Source: Ktedonobacter robiniae (lineage in GTDB: Bacteria; Chloroflexota; Ktedonobacteria; Ktedonobacterales; Ktedonobacteraceae). From it: 64,000 bases of DNA. Position 1 is the first letter of the stretch. Each line of letters opens with the position of its first letter. The translations under genes were made by a program, and so were the position numbers. Shown here piece after piece: positions 1 to 8,534 of the stretch. The notes below the pieces were generated by a model that saw only the letters and a list, made by a program, of their open reading frames with translations, did not search any database and was not told where the DNA came from. The stretch spans positions 558,001 to 622,000 of the forward strand of contig NZ_BNJG01000001.1 in the NCBI RefSeq assembly GCF_016587375.1, written 5' to 3'.

Positions 1-132
1 TCCGAATTTCCTGTTGAGTATGGACTTGAGATGCGTATACGCATCAAAGAGTGCAGTTTCCCCTATCTTAGTGAGGCCGTTCAGCACTCCTGCTGCCAGG
101 GCCCCAACAATGGAGGCAGTGATCGGATCCAT
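1..132 (-). CDS. Hypothetical protein, N-terminal fragment (cut by window edge)
   Basis: The complement from 132 down to 1 is open from an ATG and runs off the left edge, giving 44 residues that begin MDPITASIVGALAAG. The start is supported by a strong Shine-Dalgarno, AGGAGG, just upstream (complement of 136-142). The visible segment is a small-residue-rich predicted helix, then a second helix (ALFDAYTHLKSIL). I recall similar short N-terminal helical modules on multicopy proteins of cyanobacteria and Chloroflexota, but the family cannot be named from 44 residues. It is divergent from the kinase gene at 478, and the two share a 345-bp intergenic region with a long hairpin. Confidence 0.6.
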   Translation of the reverse strand, partial: MDPITASIVGALAAGVLNGLTKIGETALFDAYTHLKSILNRKFG

Positions 133-258
133 ATTTCCTCCTCGGACGGGTCTCTCTCTACTTATGAAAGTGTCAGACGCCATTTCAGTCACAAGGTCAT
201 GTGGCACCTCTATGTCACCTGAGAAAACGCTCAAATACTCGCCTTTTTGCACCCCTGG

Positions 259-300
259 TGTAAATGTTGACATTTCATGGGAGAAATCTCAACATTTACA
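259..300. promoter_or_regulatory. Long inverted repeat in divergent intergenic region
   Basis: The 12-bp arms at 259-270 (TGTAAATGTTGA) and 289-300 are exact reverse complements. Inside them ATTTC (272-276) pairs with GAAAT (283-287) after a single C/C mismatch, leaving a 6-nt loop. It is AT-rich and has no T-run, so an operator for one or both divergent genes is more likely than a terminator; that role is inference. Confidence 0.45.
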
Positions 301-392
301 TAGTGGAGGCAGAGAGGAGTCATATTCCTGCAAAATAAAAGTGTGCATGTTTCTTCAAGCCAAAGCTGACCAGTATCCTTCAACAAAATCTC

Positions 393-422
393 TTGACGTA
401 TATGCCTTTTTTGCCCTACAAT
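393..422 (+). promoter_or_regulatory. Predicted sigma-70-type promoter of the kinase gene
   Basis: TTGACG (393-398) and TACAAT (417-422) are separated by 18 bp. Each differs from consensus at one position. The -10 box ends 55 nt before the ATG at 478. Confidence 0.5.
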
Positions 423-477
423 TGGCTTTTGTGGAGAACGTATTTGGTCTCATCAAGAGACTTGAAGGATTAGCAGA

Positions 478-2523
478 ATGGGAGAGCGGGTCAGCCGTAT
501 AGAACAGCGTCTTGGCAATTACCGTCTTATAAGTTTGTTGGGCGAAGGGGGCTTTGCCCAGGTATACCTGGGTGAGCACATCCACCTGGACACCCAGGCC
601 GCTATTAAAGTGCTGCATACTCGCCTGTCTCCTGATGATATTGATAAGTTCCGTGTGGAGGCGCGTACTATTGCGCGTCTAGTTCATCCTCATATCGTGC
701 GCGTTCTTGAATTTGGCGTGGAGGACAACACCCCTTTCCTTGTCATGGACTATGCTGCGGAAGGAACTATGCGGAGGCAGCATCCTAAAGGGACGATCCT
801 GCCGCTAGAAACGGTTACCTTCTATGTGCAGCAAATCTCCGAGGCATTGCAATATGCGCATGATCAAAAAGTGATACATCGAGATATCAAGCCTGAAAAC
901 ATGTTGTTAGACAAGCATCATCGGGTGCTCTTGAGCGACTTTGGTATCGCGGTAGCTGAGCAGAGTTCGCATGATCAGAAAGCAAGAGGGATGGCAGGAA
1001 CTGTCACCTATATGTCCCCTGAACAGATCAAGGGCAGATTCTCTCCGGCAAGTGATCAGTATGCGCTGGGTATTGTCGTCTACGAGTGGCTTTGTGGAGA
1101 GCGCCCCTTTCAGGGCTCGTTTACTGAACTCTGCACACAGCACTTGTTTGCCTCTCCTCCTCCACTGCGTGAGAAGGTCCCCGTGATCTCGCCTGAGATT
1201 GAGCAGGTGGTCATGAAGGCTCTTGCCAAAGATCCGGCGCAGCGATTTCACAACATACACGCCTTTGCTCTTGCCTTGCAAGAAGCTCACCGGGTAAGAG
1301 AGGGCAGCATCGTGCAGTCTTTGCGAGCAGATCTTACATCGGCCAACTCGCATGAAGACTCTCCATCAACAGCATCGGGCGAGGATACACCACCAACAGA
1401 GTTAAAAGCAGCTATCCCCTCAATCAAGCTCGATAAAGATATTCCATCGGCAAACGTGAGTCAGCAAAGGCTTCCATCTGCCAAGGGCCTCTCGCGTCGT
1501 GCGATGATTCTGGCGAGTCTAGGGGGAGGAGTTAGTGTGGGTGGAGGACTCATCTGGTTTGTGACCTCACACAATGGACGACCAGCCACGCCGGCTTTGA
1601 CGCCTCCTCTATCCTCGCCTCCAACCTTGCCATCAAGAGGAACTACTCTTTATAGCTATGAAGGGCATGATGATACGGTTGATGCGATTGCCTGGTCACC
1701 TGATGGGAGGCGGATAGCCTCTGGGGGCGGTGATAAAACAGTACAGGTTTGGGATACAGCGAAAGGCGACCATATCTTCACCTATCGTGAACATAAAGGT
1801 GCCGTGGAAGGGCTGGCGTGGTCACCCGATGGGAAACGAATTGCCTCTGGAAGCTATGACAAAACAGTGCGGGTATGGGATGTTGCCAGTGGTGGTCATG
1901 TATTCACCTATGTATATATGGGACATGGTAATTTGGTAGAAGAGGTTGCCTGGTCGCCTGATGGGAGGAGGATTGCCGTTACCGGAGTAAGAACAATGGA
2001 AACCTGGAACGCGGAGGATGGCGGACAGCGCACTATTTATCAGCGGGGGCTGGAGGCCGCGAAAACAGTGTCCTGGTCCCCCCACGATGGTCGCCAGATC
2101 GCCTCTGGTGGTGGGGTCACAGTTTATGTCTGGAACGCAGTAGATGGCAAGCAAGCCTTTATGTATAGTGGACATACAGATCGTGTGGATACTCTCGCCT
2201 GGTCGCCTGATGGGAAGAGGATTGCCTCTGGTGGAAAAGATAAGACGGTGCGAGTATGGGATGCCGCTGATGGTGGTCATGTTGTGATCTATCGTGGGCA
2301 TGCTGATTACGTGAACTCTGTTTCCTGGTCGCCTGATGGGAAGAAGATAGTTTCAGGCGGCAATGACGAGACTGCGCAGGTCTGGGATGCTACAAATGGC
2401 AGCCCCATCTTGACGTATCGAGGGCACACCAGTGATGTGAATGTAGTGGCCTGGTCGCCTGATGGGAAGAGGATTGCCTCTGGTGACGATGGGAGAAGTG
2501 TGCGTGTCTGGATGGCACCATAG
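478..2523 (+). CDS. Membrane-anchored Ser/Thr protein kinase with C-terminal WD40 propeller
   Basis: This 681-residue protein has three parts. Residues 15-275 are a Hanks-type kinase domain with the glycine loop GEGGFAQVY, the VAIK-type Lys44, catalytic HRDIKPEN (Asp136), DFG at 154-156 and the YMSPEQ activation-segment motif, so it should be active. A Ser/Thr-rich linker leads to one hydrophobic segment near 343-365, and residues from about 394 to the end carry about seven WD40 blades (recurring AWSPDGKRIASGG). The kinase is predicted cytoplasmic and the propeller outside, where it may sense a ligand or cell-wall component. The ATG at 478 is preceded by GAAGGA. A 110-bp gap separates it from the next gene. 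The substrate is unknown. Confidence 0.93.
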   Translation: MGERVSRIEQRLGNYRLISLLGEGGFAQVYLGEHIHLDTQAAIKVLHTRLSPDDIDKFRVEARTIARLVHPHIVRVLEFGVEDNTPFLVMDYAAEGTMRRQHPKGTILPLETVTFYVQQISEALQYAHDQKVIHRDIKPENMLLDKHHRVLLSDFGIAVAEQSSHDQKARGMAGTVTYMSPEQIKGRFSPASDQYALGIVVYEWLCGERPFQGSFTELCTQHLFASPPPLREKVPVISPEIEQVVMKALAKDPAQRFHNIHAFALALQEAHRVREGSIVQSLRADLTSANSHEDSPSTASGEDTPPTELKAAIPSIKLDKDIPSANVSQQRLPSAKGLSRRAMILASLGGGVSVGGGLIWFVTSHNGRPATPALTPPLSSPPTLPSRGTTLYSYEGHDDTVDAIAWSPDGRRIASGGGDKTVQVWDTAKGDHIFTYREHKGAVEGLAWSPDGKRIASGSYDKTVRVWDVASGGHVFTYVYMGHGNLVEEVAWSPDGRRIAVTGVRTMETWNAEDGGQRTIYQRGLEAAKTVSWSPHDGRQIASGGGVTVYVWNAVDGKQAFMYSGHTDRVDTLAWSPDGKRIASGGKDKTVRVWDAADGGHVVIYRGHADYVNSVSWSPDGKKIVSGGNDETAQVWDATNGSPILTYRGHTSDVNVVAWSPDGKRIASGDDGRSVRVWMAP

Positions 2524-2633
2524 CCTGTTTGCCGAATATTCACCATATTTACCAACAACCTCGACTGGGCTTGGGGCGTATAATACAATGATTTTTTTAT
2601 ATCTATCGTGATCTGCGAGGAGAGAAGGTATTT

Positions 2634-3872
2634 ATGCAGAGCCAGGAAAGCGGCTACGAGTCACAACAACAGGTAACGCCGGAGCGTGCAGTCAACCGGG
2701 ACCCGCGCGAGCAGGCTTCGCCCTATACGGAAGGGGCGCACGTGGACGAGAGGGAGCGCACGTACGAGGAAGGCTATACAGGACAGTACGCGCAGGATAG
2801 CTGGTTTCAGGAGGGCGAGAAGCTGCACCCCCAGGCACCCCGGCAACGTAACGCCTCCAGCGTCTTCGTCTTCATAGGTATCCTCTGTCTGGCCTTGATC
2901 GCGAGCAATGTCCTGGGCCTGCTCTCCGGCTGGCTGATCTGGGGCGGTGTCCTCCTGTTGATCGGTATTGGCGCTTACCTCGCTATCCTCAACTGGCGCG
3001 TTATCACGCTTTCCATGCCCACGGAGAGCTTTATGATTCAGGGGCATGCGCGGCTGGACATCAATAACGTCTCGGGTCGCATCACGATCCGGCAGGGCGA
3101 AGACAACGTGGTGACGGTCAATGCCACGAAGAAGGCCAGTGGGATCGGTATGACGCTCGACTCGATGCGCATAGATTACCAGCAGCAGGGCGACTCCATC
3201 ACCATGAAGAGCGCCGCTGACTCATCCTTCTACCAGTTTGGTTGGAGAAGCTTCGAGCTTGAGATTACAGTGCCGAAGGGGTGTGATGTACAGATGAAGA
3301 CCGGCTCGGGTCGTGTCGAGGCGCGGGGCTTTAAGGGCGATATACGCCTGCACACCAGTAGCGGCGGGATGGAGATCGCGGACCTGGAAGGGCGCATCGA
3401 TGCCCGCACTGGTAGCGGCTCCGTGAACGCCGATCAGGTCAAAGGCAATCTCTTGCTAAAGACCGGGAGCGGACACATCACGGCTCAGGAGTTGAATGGT
3501 AGCGCCGAACTGAATACGGGCAGCGGCTCCGTTACTGTCATGCAGTCCAACCTTGCGGGAAGAGCCACAATTAAGACAGGTAGTGGCTCAATCACAGTTA
3601 CGCAATCGACCCTTGCGGGAAACGTTCTCTTCAGGACGGGCAGTGGCTCGGTTACCTACTCTGGTGGGCTTGACCCGCTCGGCACGTACGAACTGCGCAC
3701 CGGTAGCGGCTCCGTCTCCATGACGCTCCCGTCACAGTCCGCGCTAACGCTCAACGCCTCGACCAGCTCCGGCAAGGTCATCAACGCCTTTGAGCATATG
3801 CCCGTGGATGGTCCTCGCGCCCAGGTTCGAGTCAAGACCGGCAGCGGCTCCATCACCGTCGCGAAGGTGTAG
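2634..3872 (+). CDS. DUF4097-type beta-strand repeat membrane protein
   Basis: This is a 412-residue protein. Its N-terminal 75 residues are polar, rich in Gln and Glu, and presumably cytoplasmic. Two hydrophobic helices follow (about 76-97 and 100-119). The rest is a right-handed beta-solenoid-like region with regularly spaced TGSGSV/TGSGRV motifs (at least eight), characteristic of DUF4097 or putative auto-transporter adhesin-like repeats. The ATG at 2634 follows GAGGAGAGAAGG. A consensus TATAAT lies at 2579-2584, so transcription may start independently of the kinase. DUF4097 proteins often sit near regulators and envelope-stress genes; adhesion or envelope sensing is plausible, but the sequence itself shows no function. 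Confidence 0.88.
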   Translation: MQSQESGYESQQQVTPERAVNRDPREQASPYTEGAHVDERERTYEEGYTGQYAQDSWFQEGEKLHPQAPRQRNASSVFVFIGILCLALIASNVLGLLSGWLIWGGVLLLIGIGAYLAILNWRVITLSMPTESFMIQGHARLDINNVSGRITIRQGEDNVVTVNATKKASGIGMTLDSMRIDYQQQGDSITMKSAADSSFYQFGWRSFELEITVPKGCDVQMKTGSGRVEARGFKGDIRLHTSSGGMEIADLEGRIDARTGSGSVNADQVKGNLLLKTGSGHITAQELNGSAELNTGSGSVTVMQSNLAGRATIKTGSGSITVTQSTLAGNVLFRTGSGSVTYSGGLDPLGTYELRTGSGSVSMTLPSQSALTLNASTSSGKVINAFEHMPVDGPRAQVRVKTGSGSITVAKV

Positions 3873-3899
3873 AGGTTGAACCTGATAAGCAGAGTCCCA

Positions 3900-4232
3900 T
3901 CAAATAGTGAAGAAAGGGTCATCGCGAACGGCTGTCAGACATTCATCCGCCGACATAGCCGGGTAGGGCTCGATCCACTGGCCAGTGTAACGCATAAACG
4001 CCAGATCAAAGAGCCTGGAGCCTGCATAACGCATACGCGCAAATTTCACTTCGAAATGGGAGGCTTCTGCTTGGGGAGTAAATACACGCTGATACGCCAG
4101 TTGGGCAAGAGAGCCACGCAAGAGAGGAGATTGCATCATCCAGTCGTACGCAATGATAGCCAGAGCATATTGATCACTAACAGAGCGTGGCTTGCTCTGA
4201 AACTGCTCAGGAGCCATATAGACTTGCCTCAA
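3900..4232 (-). pseudogene. Remnant of a Ser/Thr protein kinase (C-lobe only)
   Basis: The complement encodes about 110 residues starting in the kinase activation segment (VYMAPEQFQ) and continuing with the conserved SDQYALAIIAYDWM helix of Hanks-type kinases. There is no glycine loop, catalytic Lys, HRD or DFG, and after about 45 residues the similarity to a kinase fades. The nearest complete relative in the window is the kinase at 478 (SDQYALGIVVYEWL), so this is probably a decayed paralogue. It lies convergent to the DUF4097 gene with 27 bp between their ends. Confidence 0.6.
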
Positions 4233-4292
4233 TGAGGAATGAATGCAGGGGCCAGTGGACTGTTCTCCTCTCTAAAGGTGTGAGACTTTTGG

Positions 4293-4724
4293 CTAAGCTG
4301 GTGGCTCCCCAGGCAGCGCAATGGCCCCCATTTGCGTCAAGAGACTTAAGATGTCCATGAGGATTTGGCTCTCCACCAGTTGCCCCTCAACCACCCGATC
4401 AAAGACCATTCCCGTCACCATGATCTGCTTGCCCGTCGCAGGCACGCCAAAAAAGGCACCGCGATGGGTGCCACGCCAGGTAAAGCGGCTGGCGACTGTC
4501 TCCCCTTCGGCTACCATTTCATCTACGACCCACTCCAGATCGGGAAAGGCGGCACGAATCATGAGAATGACGGCTTTGAGACCCTCGCGACCTGGCTGTT
4601 GACCAGGGAAGGGATCACGTTCGAGGAAGTCAAGGGCTACCACCTCGTCGGCGATGGCCGTTTTGCCGGTATTAATGAAGTTGACAAAACGAGTGAGGAC
4701 CGCTTTGTTCTGTTCGAGGGACAT
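4293..4724 (-). CDS. SnoaL-like / ester cyclase family protein
   Basis: This 143-residue protein resembles the NTF2-fold SnoaL-like polyketide cyclase or ester cyclase family (LTRFVNFINTGK, PGREGLKAVILMIRAAFPDLEWVVDEMVAEGETVASRFTW split over the first 90 residues). Such small alpha+beta-barrel proteins bind hydrophobic ligands or act as hydrolases/isomerases; the substrate cannot be read. I place the start at 4724 (MSLEQNKAV) because AAGGAG sits about 8 nt upstream; a longer in-frame start at 4763 lacks a ribosome site. It diverges from a TetR regulator 139 bp away, which probably controls it. Confidence 0.8.
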   Translation of the reverse strand: MSLEQNKAVLTRFVNFINTGKTAIADEVVALDFLERDPFPGQQPGREGLKAVILMIRAAFPDLEWVVDEMVAEGETVASRFTWRGTHRGAFFGVPATGKQIMVTGMVFDRVVEGQLVESQILMDILSLLTQMGAIALPGEPPA

Positions 4725-4778
4725 GGAGTGCTCCTTTCCTTTCGGCAAACAAGGGTGTATCATGATTCTAAACTAAGC

Positions 4779-4791
4779 ATATCTGAGATAT
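4779..4791. promoter_or_regulatory. Palindrome, candidate TetR operator
   Basis: ATATCTGAGATAT is a perfect 13-bp palindrome around a central base. It lies in the 139-bp gap between the divergent SnoaL-like gene and the TetR gene, where an autoregulating TetR protein would bind. Binding is inferred. Confidence 0.35.
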
Positions 4792-4863
4792 TCAGGCTTG
4801 TCAATATCATTGAACACCTCTGTTTAGCGAAATGTGGGTAGGCAAGCAAAAGGAAGAGAACCA

Positions 4864-5451
4864 ATGGCGCGCAAATACACGTTACAGCAACGTGCGAAAC
4901 ATCAGGAGGAGACGCGACAGCGCATTATCGAGGCAGCGGTCTGCCTCCATCAGACGGTCGGAGGAGCCAAAGCCTCCATCAGTGTCATTGCGGAGTTAGC
5001 AGGCGTCGAACGGCTGACGATCTACCGTCACTTCCCAGATGAGCGTTCGCTTGCAATGGCCTGCACCAGCCATTATCAAGCGCTCAACCCTCCTCCCGAT
5101 CCTGGCCCCTGGCAAAGCATCCAGGATGACGAACAGCGGCTGAGGAGAGGACTCAGCGAGATTTATGCCTTTCATCGTCGCACCGAGCAGATGTCCCGGC
5201 ACGCTCTGCATGATATGGAAGAGAAGCCAATCCTGCGTGAAGTGCTTGCTCCCTACTTCGCATATTGGGAGCAGGTCCGGGATCTGTTGGCTTCGGCGTG
5301 GGAACCCAAAAACGCACCATGTTCGGCACGGATTCGTGCCGCTATCGGGCATGCCATCAGCTTTCAAACCTGGCGCTCGCTCGTGCGTGAGCAAGGGCTG
5401 GAGGACACGGAGGCCATTGAGTTGATGGCAAGGATGCTCCGCTGCCTCTAG
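4864..5451 (+). CDS. TetR/AcrR family transcriptional regulator
   Basis: The product is 195 residues. An N-terminal helix-turn-helix (RQRIIEAAVCLHQ ... SVIAELAGVERLTIYRHF, about 20-65) matches the TetR DNA-binding domain; the remaining helices form the ligand-binding and dimerisation half, and no ligand can be inferred. The start is set at 4864 because AAGGA precedes it by 9 nt; an upstream ATG at 4834 lacks such a site. It diverges from the SnoaL-like gene, the classic arrangement of a local repressor and its target. No neighbour downstream is co-oriented closely enough to be in an operon. Confidence 0.88.
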   Translation: MARKYTLQQRAKHQEETRQRIIEAAVCLHQTVGGAKASISVIAELAGVERLTIYRHFPDERSLAMACTSHYQALNPPPDPGPWQSIQDDEQRLRRGLSEIYAFHRRTEQMSRHALHDMEEKPILREVLAPYFAYWEQVRDLLASAWEPKNAPCSARIRAAIGHAISFQTWRSLVREQGLEDTEAIELMARMLRCL

Positions 5452-5594
5452 GCTCTGTTTATGAATGTTTAAAACAGGCATTATCCAAGCGGGCGTTCTG
5501 CTCTTCTGAGGAAATGATCAACGACTAGAAAAAATAACTGGATAGACCCCGAAGCGTACCAACTGGCATTTGATCAATTGTGATCCAAAAACGC

Positions 5595-5667
5595 ATCGTC
5601 CCTTTGCTCGCCTCTCGACCGGTCACTTCGTGTAAAGTGGCCTCTCATGGGCTTGCAAAGGGACGAT
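5595..5667 (-). terminator. Copy of the tRNA-Gly terminator hairpin (left att copy)
   Basis: The stem ATCGTCCCTTTGC (5595-5607) pairs with 5655-5667, and TTTTT follows on the minus strand. The stretch from here to 5726 matches the intact tRNA-Gly locus at 52783-52914 closely, including the sequence between the stems. Confidence 0.6.
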
Positions 5668-5680
5668 TGATACAAGAAAA

Positions 5681-5726
5681 GCGGGAGACGAGACTCGAAC
5701 TCGCGACAGCCTGCTTGGAAGGCAGG
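5681..5726 (-). repeat. 3' half of tRNA-Gly, left attachment-site copy
   Basis: These 46 bases are identical to 52869-52914, i.e. the tRNA-Gly(TCC) sequence from the anticodon arm to the acceptor 3' end. The 5' half of the tRNA is absent. A 3'-half copy with its terminator is the footprint left by a tyrosine integrase that inserts into a tRNA gene and rebuilds it at the other end. Confidence 0.8.
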
Positions 5727-6338
5727 TTGGCACAAAATCACCGCTTGCTTCTTATAAAATGGCTCCACGGGCGGGTTTCACGTTACCGCATTCCATGTGA
5801 GCACGTCCTGCAAAAATGTTCACAAGCACATTCATCCATGACTACCTGCCTTGACCTGCTGCAAACCTCCGCTGCGCCGTCTCCTTGACGCACAAAAGTG
5901 TTCGCCAACTCGCATAGGCAGGTTGGTAGTGACTGAAACTGCTTACGAAGTAACTATAGAACATCCTTTCAGAAAAAACAAGGGAGGCAGGTGTTCTCTG
6001 GAGTCTTTGCGATACATTTCATTCATAGTGTTACACATCTTTCTGAAAGTACCAAAACAGGCCAAGCTCTTTTCTAGCGGTTAAATGTTGTCTATTATGA
6101 AGATATGCAGCAGCAAACGAATCAACAGGGATCAATGACTGGCATTGGATTTCAGCAAACACCAGTTGTAAAGTACAGTTGTCAAGTGGCGAAACTGACA
6201 AAATCAGTGCGAAGCGTCGAAATCGACCATCCTGAACCTGAAGAAATGGCTCCAAAGGCGGATGAAAGCACTCATCAGGTGCAAATTCACAGCAGGATGA
6301 TCGGGAAATTCCCAACCTATCAAGGAGAATAGCATTAG
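5727..6338. other. Non-coding stretch inside the left end of the island
   Basis: I see no supported gene. A 75-codon frame at 6105-6332 has no good ribosome site. GGCAGGT-type motifs occur at 5841-5850 (inverted), 5917-5926 and 5986-5998; the last two are 69 bp apart, three times the period of the arrays near the other tRNA-Gly copies. Confidence 0.4.
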
Positions 6339-6418
6339 GCCGCTTTCCGTATGAACGGACCGGAAGACAACGCGAAGCGCTTCGCGTTGTCTTCCGGTCC
6401 GTTCATACGGAAAGCGGC
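6339..6418. repeat. Perfect 80-bp palindrome
   Basis: Positions 6339-6378 are the exact reverse complement of 6379-6418, with no loop. I checked every base pair. It lies between a non-coding stretch and the broken IS701-type transposase. It could be a transposon end structure, a fold-back created by replication error, or an assembly fold-back artefact. Confidence 0.85.
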
Positions 6419-6625
6419 TGTTGTCATGAGGAGTGACCCTCAGCCTCACATCAGTTGTTGAAGTAGTGTTGTTCGAGGTCCGGGATCAGTGCAGGGTGCA
6501 CAGGCCGCCATCCCAAGAGTTCCTGGGTCCGTGCACTCGACCTCGGGACTCTGTACCTGGAGGTGAAACCCAATGTCTCTCATGATCGATAGAACTGCCA
6601 GCCGCCTCTTCCAGGCCGACTGGCG

Positions 6626-8156
6626 GTGCAGGACTTGACCTCGGAAGAGGTGGCTTCCCTGAGCGAAGAACTGCTGGCTTATCATCAGCACTTCGCCCCG
6701 TTGTTTTCTCGGCGTGAACAGCGGGAGTGGGCGGATGTCTATTTGCGTGGACTGCTTACGGCGAATGTGCCGCGCAAGAATGTGGAAGCGATGGCCCTGC
6801 GCCTGTTGGGAGTGGGGCCGCATGCGGAACGGCAGGTGCGCGCTCTCCAGCAATTCATTGGGGAGGGCAAGTGGGATGATGACGCCCTGCTGGCCGAACA
6901 TCAGCGCCTGGTGAACGAGACGCTCGGCGAAGAGGATGGGGTCCTGATCGTCGATGGTTCGGACGTTCCCAAACACGGCTCTCATTCAGTAGGAGTCGCT
7001 CCCCAGTGGTGCGGAAATACCGGGAAAAAGGAGAACTGCCAGGCGGGCGTCTTTCTGGGCTATGCGAGCCGCAAAGGTGCGACGCTCCTTGATCGGTGTC
7101 TCTACCTGCCTGAGTCCTAGTTTGATGAGGATCACCGGACGCTGTGGCAGGGCTGCCAGATTCCCGACAAGATTCCCTTTCAAACCAAGCACGAACTGGC
7201 AGCGCAGTTGGTAGAAGGCATTATGGCTTCTGGACGTCTCCAAGCGCAGTGGGTCGTTTGTGACGAGGGATATGGCGACTCCCCTGCCTTCCTGCAACGG
7301 CTGGACGCGACGGGGTTGTGGTATTTGGCCGAGGTGCCGCGAGATACCAAGGTGTGGCCACTGCTGGAAATCGATGGGCAAACGCCACGGGATCGTCCGA
7401 GCAGTTGGGTTCCACCACAGACTCGTTCGCGCAAAGGACCGGTCCCACAGCGAGAGCGGCTGGGATGCAGCCGCTCAGCCAAAGTGCCGCTGGAGGATCT
7501 CGCCAAGCAGTGGCCTGCTTCTCGTTGGCAGCGCTACCGTCTGTTGGAGGGGCACAAAGGCCCGCTGGTCGCTGATTTTCTCGTGCTGCGCGCTATCCTG
7601 CCGCTTAATCGGCTGCCAGGCCCTCAGGTCTGGGTGGTGATCCGACGCAAAGTCAGCGGTTCTGCAGAAGAGCCGGAATGGAAATTTTACTTGAGCAACG
7701 CTCCGCTGGAGACACCGCTTGCCATGTTTGTGCGGGTGAGCGGGATGCGCTGGCCCATCGAGACCTGTTTTGCCGAATGCAAGGGGGAATTGGGCATGGA
7801 CCACTACGAGCTGCGGTTCTGGCGCGGGTGGCACCATCACATGACGACGGTCATTCTCGCTCATCATTTCCTGGTTCGTTGGCAACAACGCCTGAACCAG
7901 AGAGAGGGGGATCTTGCGCCCAACAACGACACGCCCCTTGCCCACGCCAGGTGAGGTGCCCAGCTTGGACGCGCATGCCTCTCTGCCACTGAGCATCGCC
8001 CAGGTGCGCTTGCTCTTGCAGGTTGCCTTGCCTCAACCCGTGCTGGATCTGCCTGCAGCCCTGGCGTTGATCGCGTATCAGCAGCGCCACAACTACGCCG
8101 CCTATTGCTCTCATCGCAAGCGGCTTCTTGCCCAATTGCAGGGGCTGCGTTGGTAA
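6626..8156 (+). pseudogene. IS701-family-like DDE transposase, broken by a stop and a frameshift
   Basis: The reading frame starts at a GTG at 6626 and shows the DDE residues of IS701/IS4-type transposases: Asp in VLIVDGSDVPKHG, Asp in WVVCDEGYGD and Glu in RWPIETCFAECKGELGMDHY. A TAG at 7118-7120 interrupts it where relatives have Trp (YLPE-W-F), consistent with a TGG to TAG change. The same frame then continues to 7954. The conserved C-terminus (QVRLLLQVALP ... YAAYCSHRKR) lies in a different frame to 8156, so a frameshift occurred between about 7905 and 7950. Two lesions make this an inactive copy. Terminal repeats were not identified. Confidence 0.8.
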
Positions 8157-8233
8157 AGTCTCGTTGTAATACTAGATCGTAGGGGGAGATTCTTTGTCCT
8201 CCACGCTGACTTTTCAGAGGAAATCTGGCCAAC

Positions 8234-8365
8234 TCCTTTGAGCAAAAGCGTCAACTGATCGAACCAGAGCATTCGACACTTAGCATTGTGCGTCAGTGTG
8301 AACTCTTGGACCTGGCTCGTTCCAGCGTTACTACTTCTCCGAAAACCCTGAGCGCGAAGCGCTAG
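8234..8365 (+). pseudogene. Possible IS3-type transposase OrfB remnant
   Basis: About 43 codons translate to a segment (QLIEPEHSTLSIVRQCELLD, then LARSSV) that resembles the N-terminus of IS3-family OrfB proteins, which typically read LSIVRQCELLGLSRSS. It stops at 8363 and nothing downstream restores the integrase core. This is a short decayed fragment next to another transposase remnant, suggesting an insertion hotspot. Confidence 0.45.
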
Positions 8366-8534
8366 TCACGCCAGTGGCGTTGGGTTTCGGAATAAGATTT
8401 TAGTATGATGAAACTCCCTCGTTGCATGCACAGTGGCAGGAGAGGTGCTTGTACGGGATGAATGCCGAGGTGCATTCCTATGATCTGACGACGATATTAT
8501 TCTGGAATCGAGAGTGGCATCGGGATTATCCATC

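Larger units (their letters stand above)
133..477. other. Divergent intergenic region with hairpin and promoter
   Basis: There is no convincing coding frame here. The stretch separates two divergent genes and holds a 12-bp perfect inverted repeat (259-270 with 289-300), extended by a second 5-bp paired segment, and a good sigma-70-like promoter facing the kinase gene. Confidence 0.6.

Noticed and set aside
14..502. 162-codon plus-strand frame at the left edge
   Set aside because: It covers the divergent promoter region, overlaps the kinase start in another frame and is antisense to a better-supported start at 132.
4365..4841. 158-codon plus-strand frame
   Set aside because: Antisense to the SnoaL-like gene.
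6105..6332. 75-codon plus-strand frame
   Set aside because: No convincing ribosome site and no recognisable product; left as non-coding.
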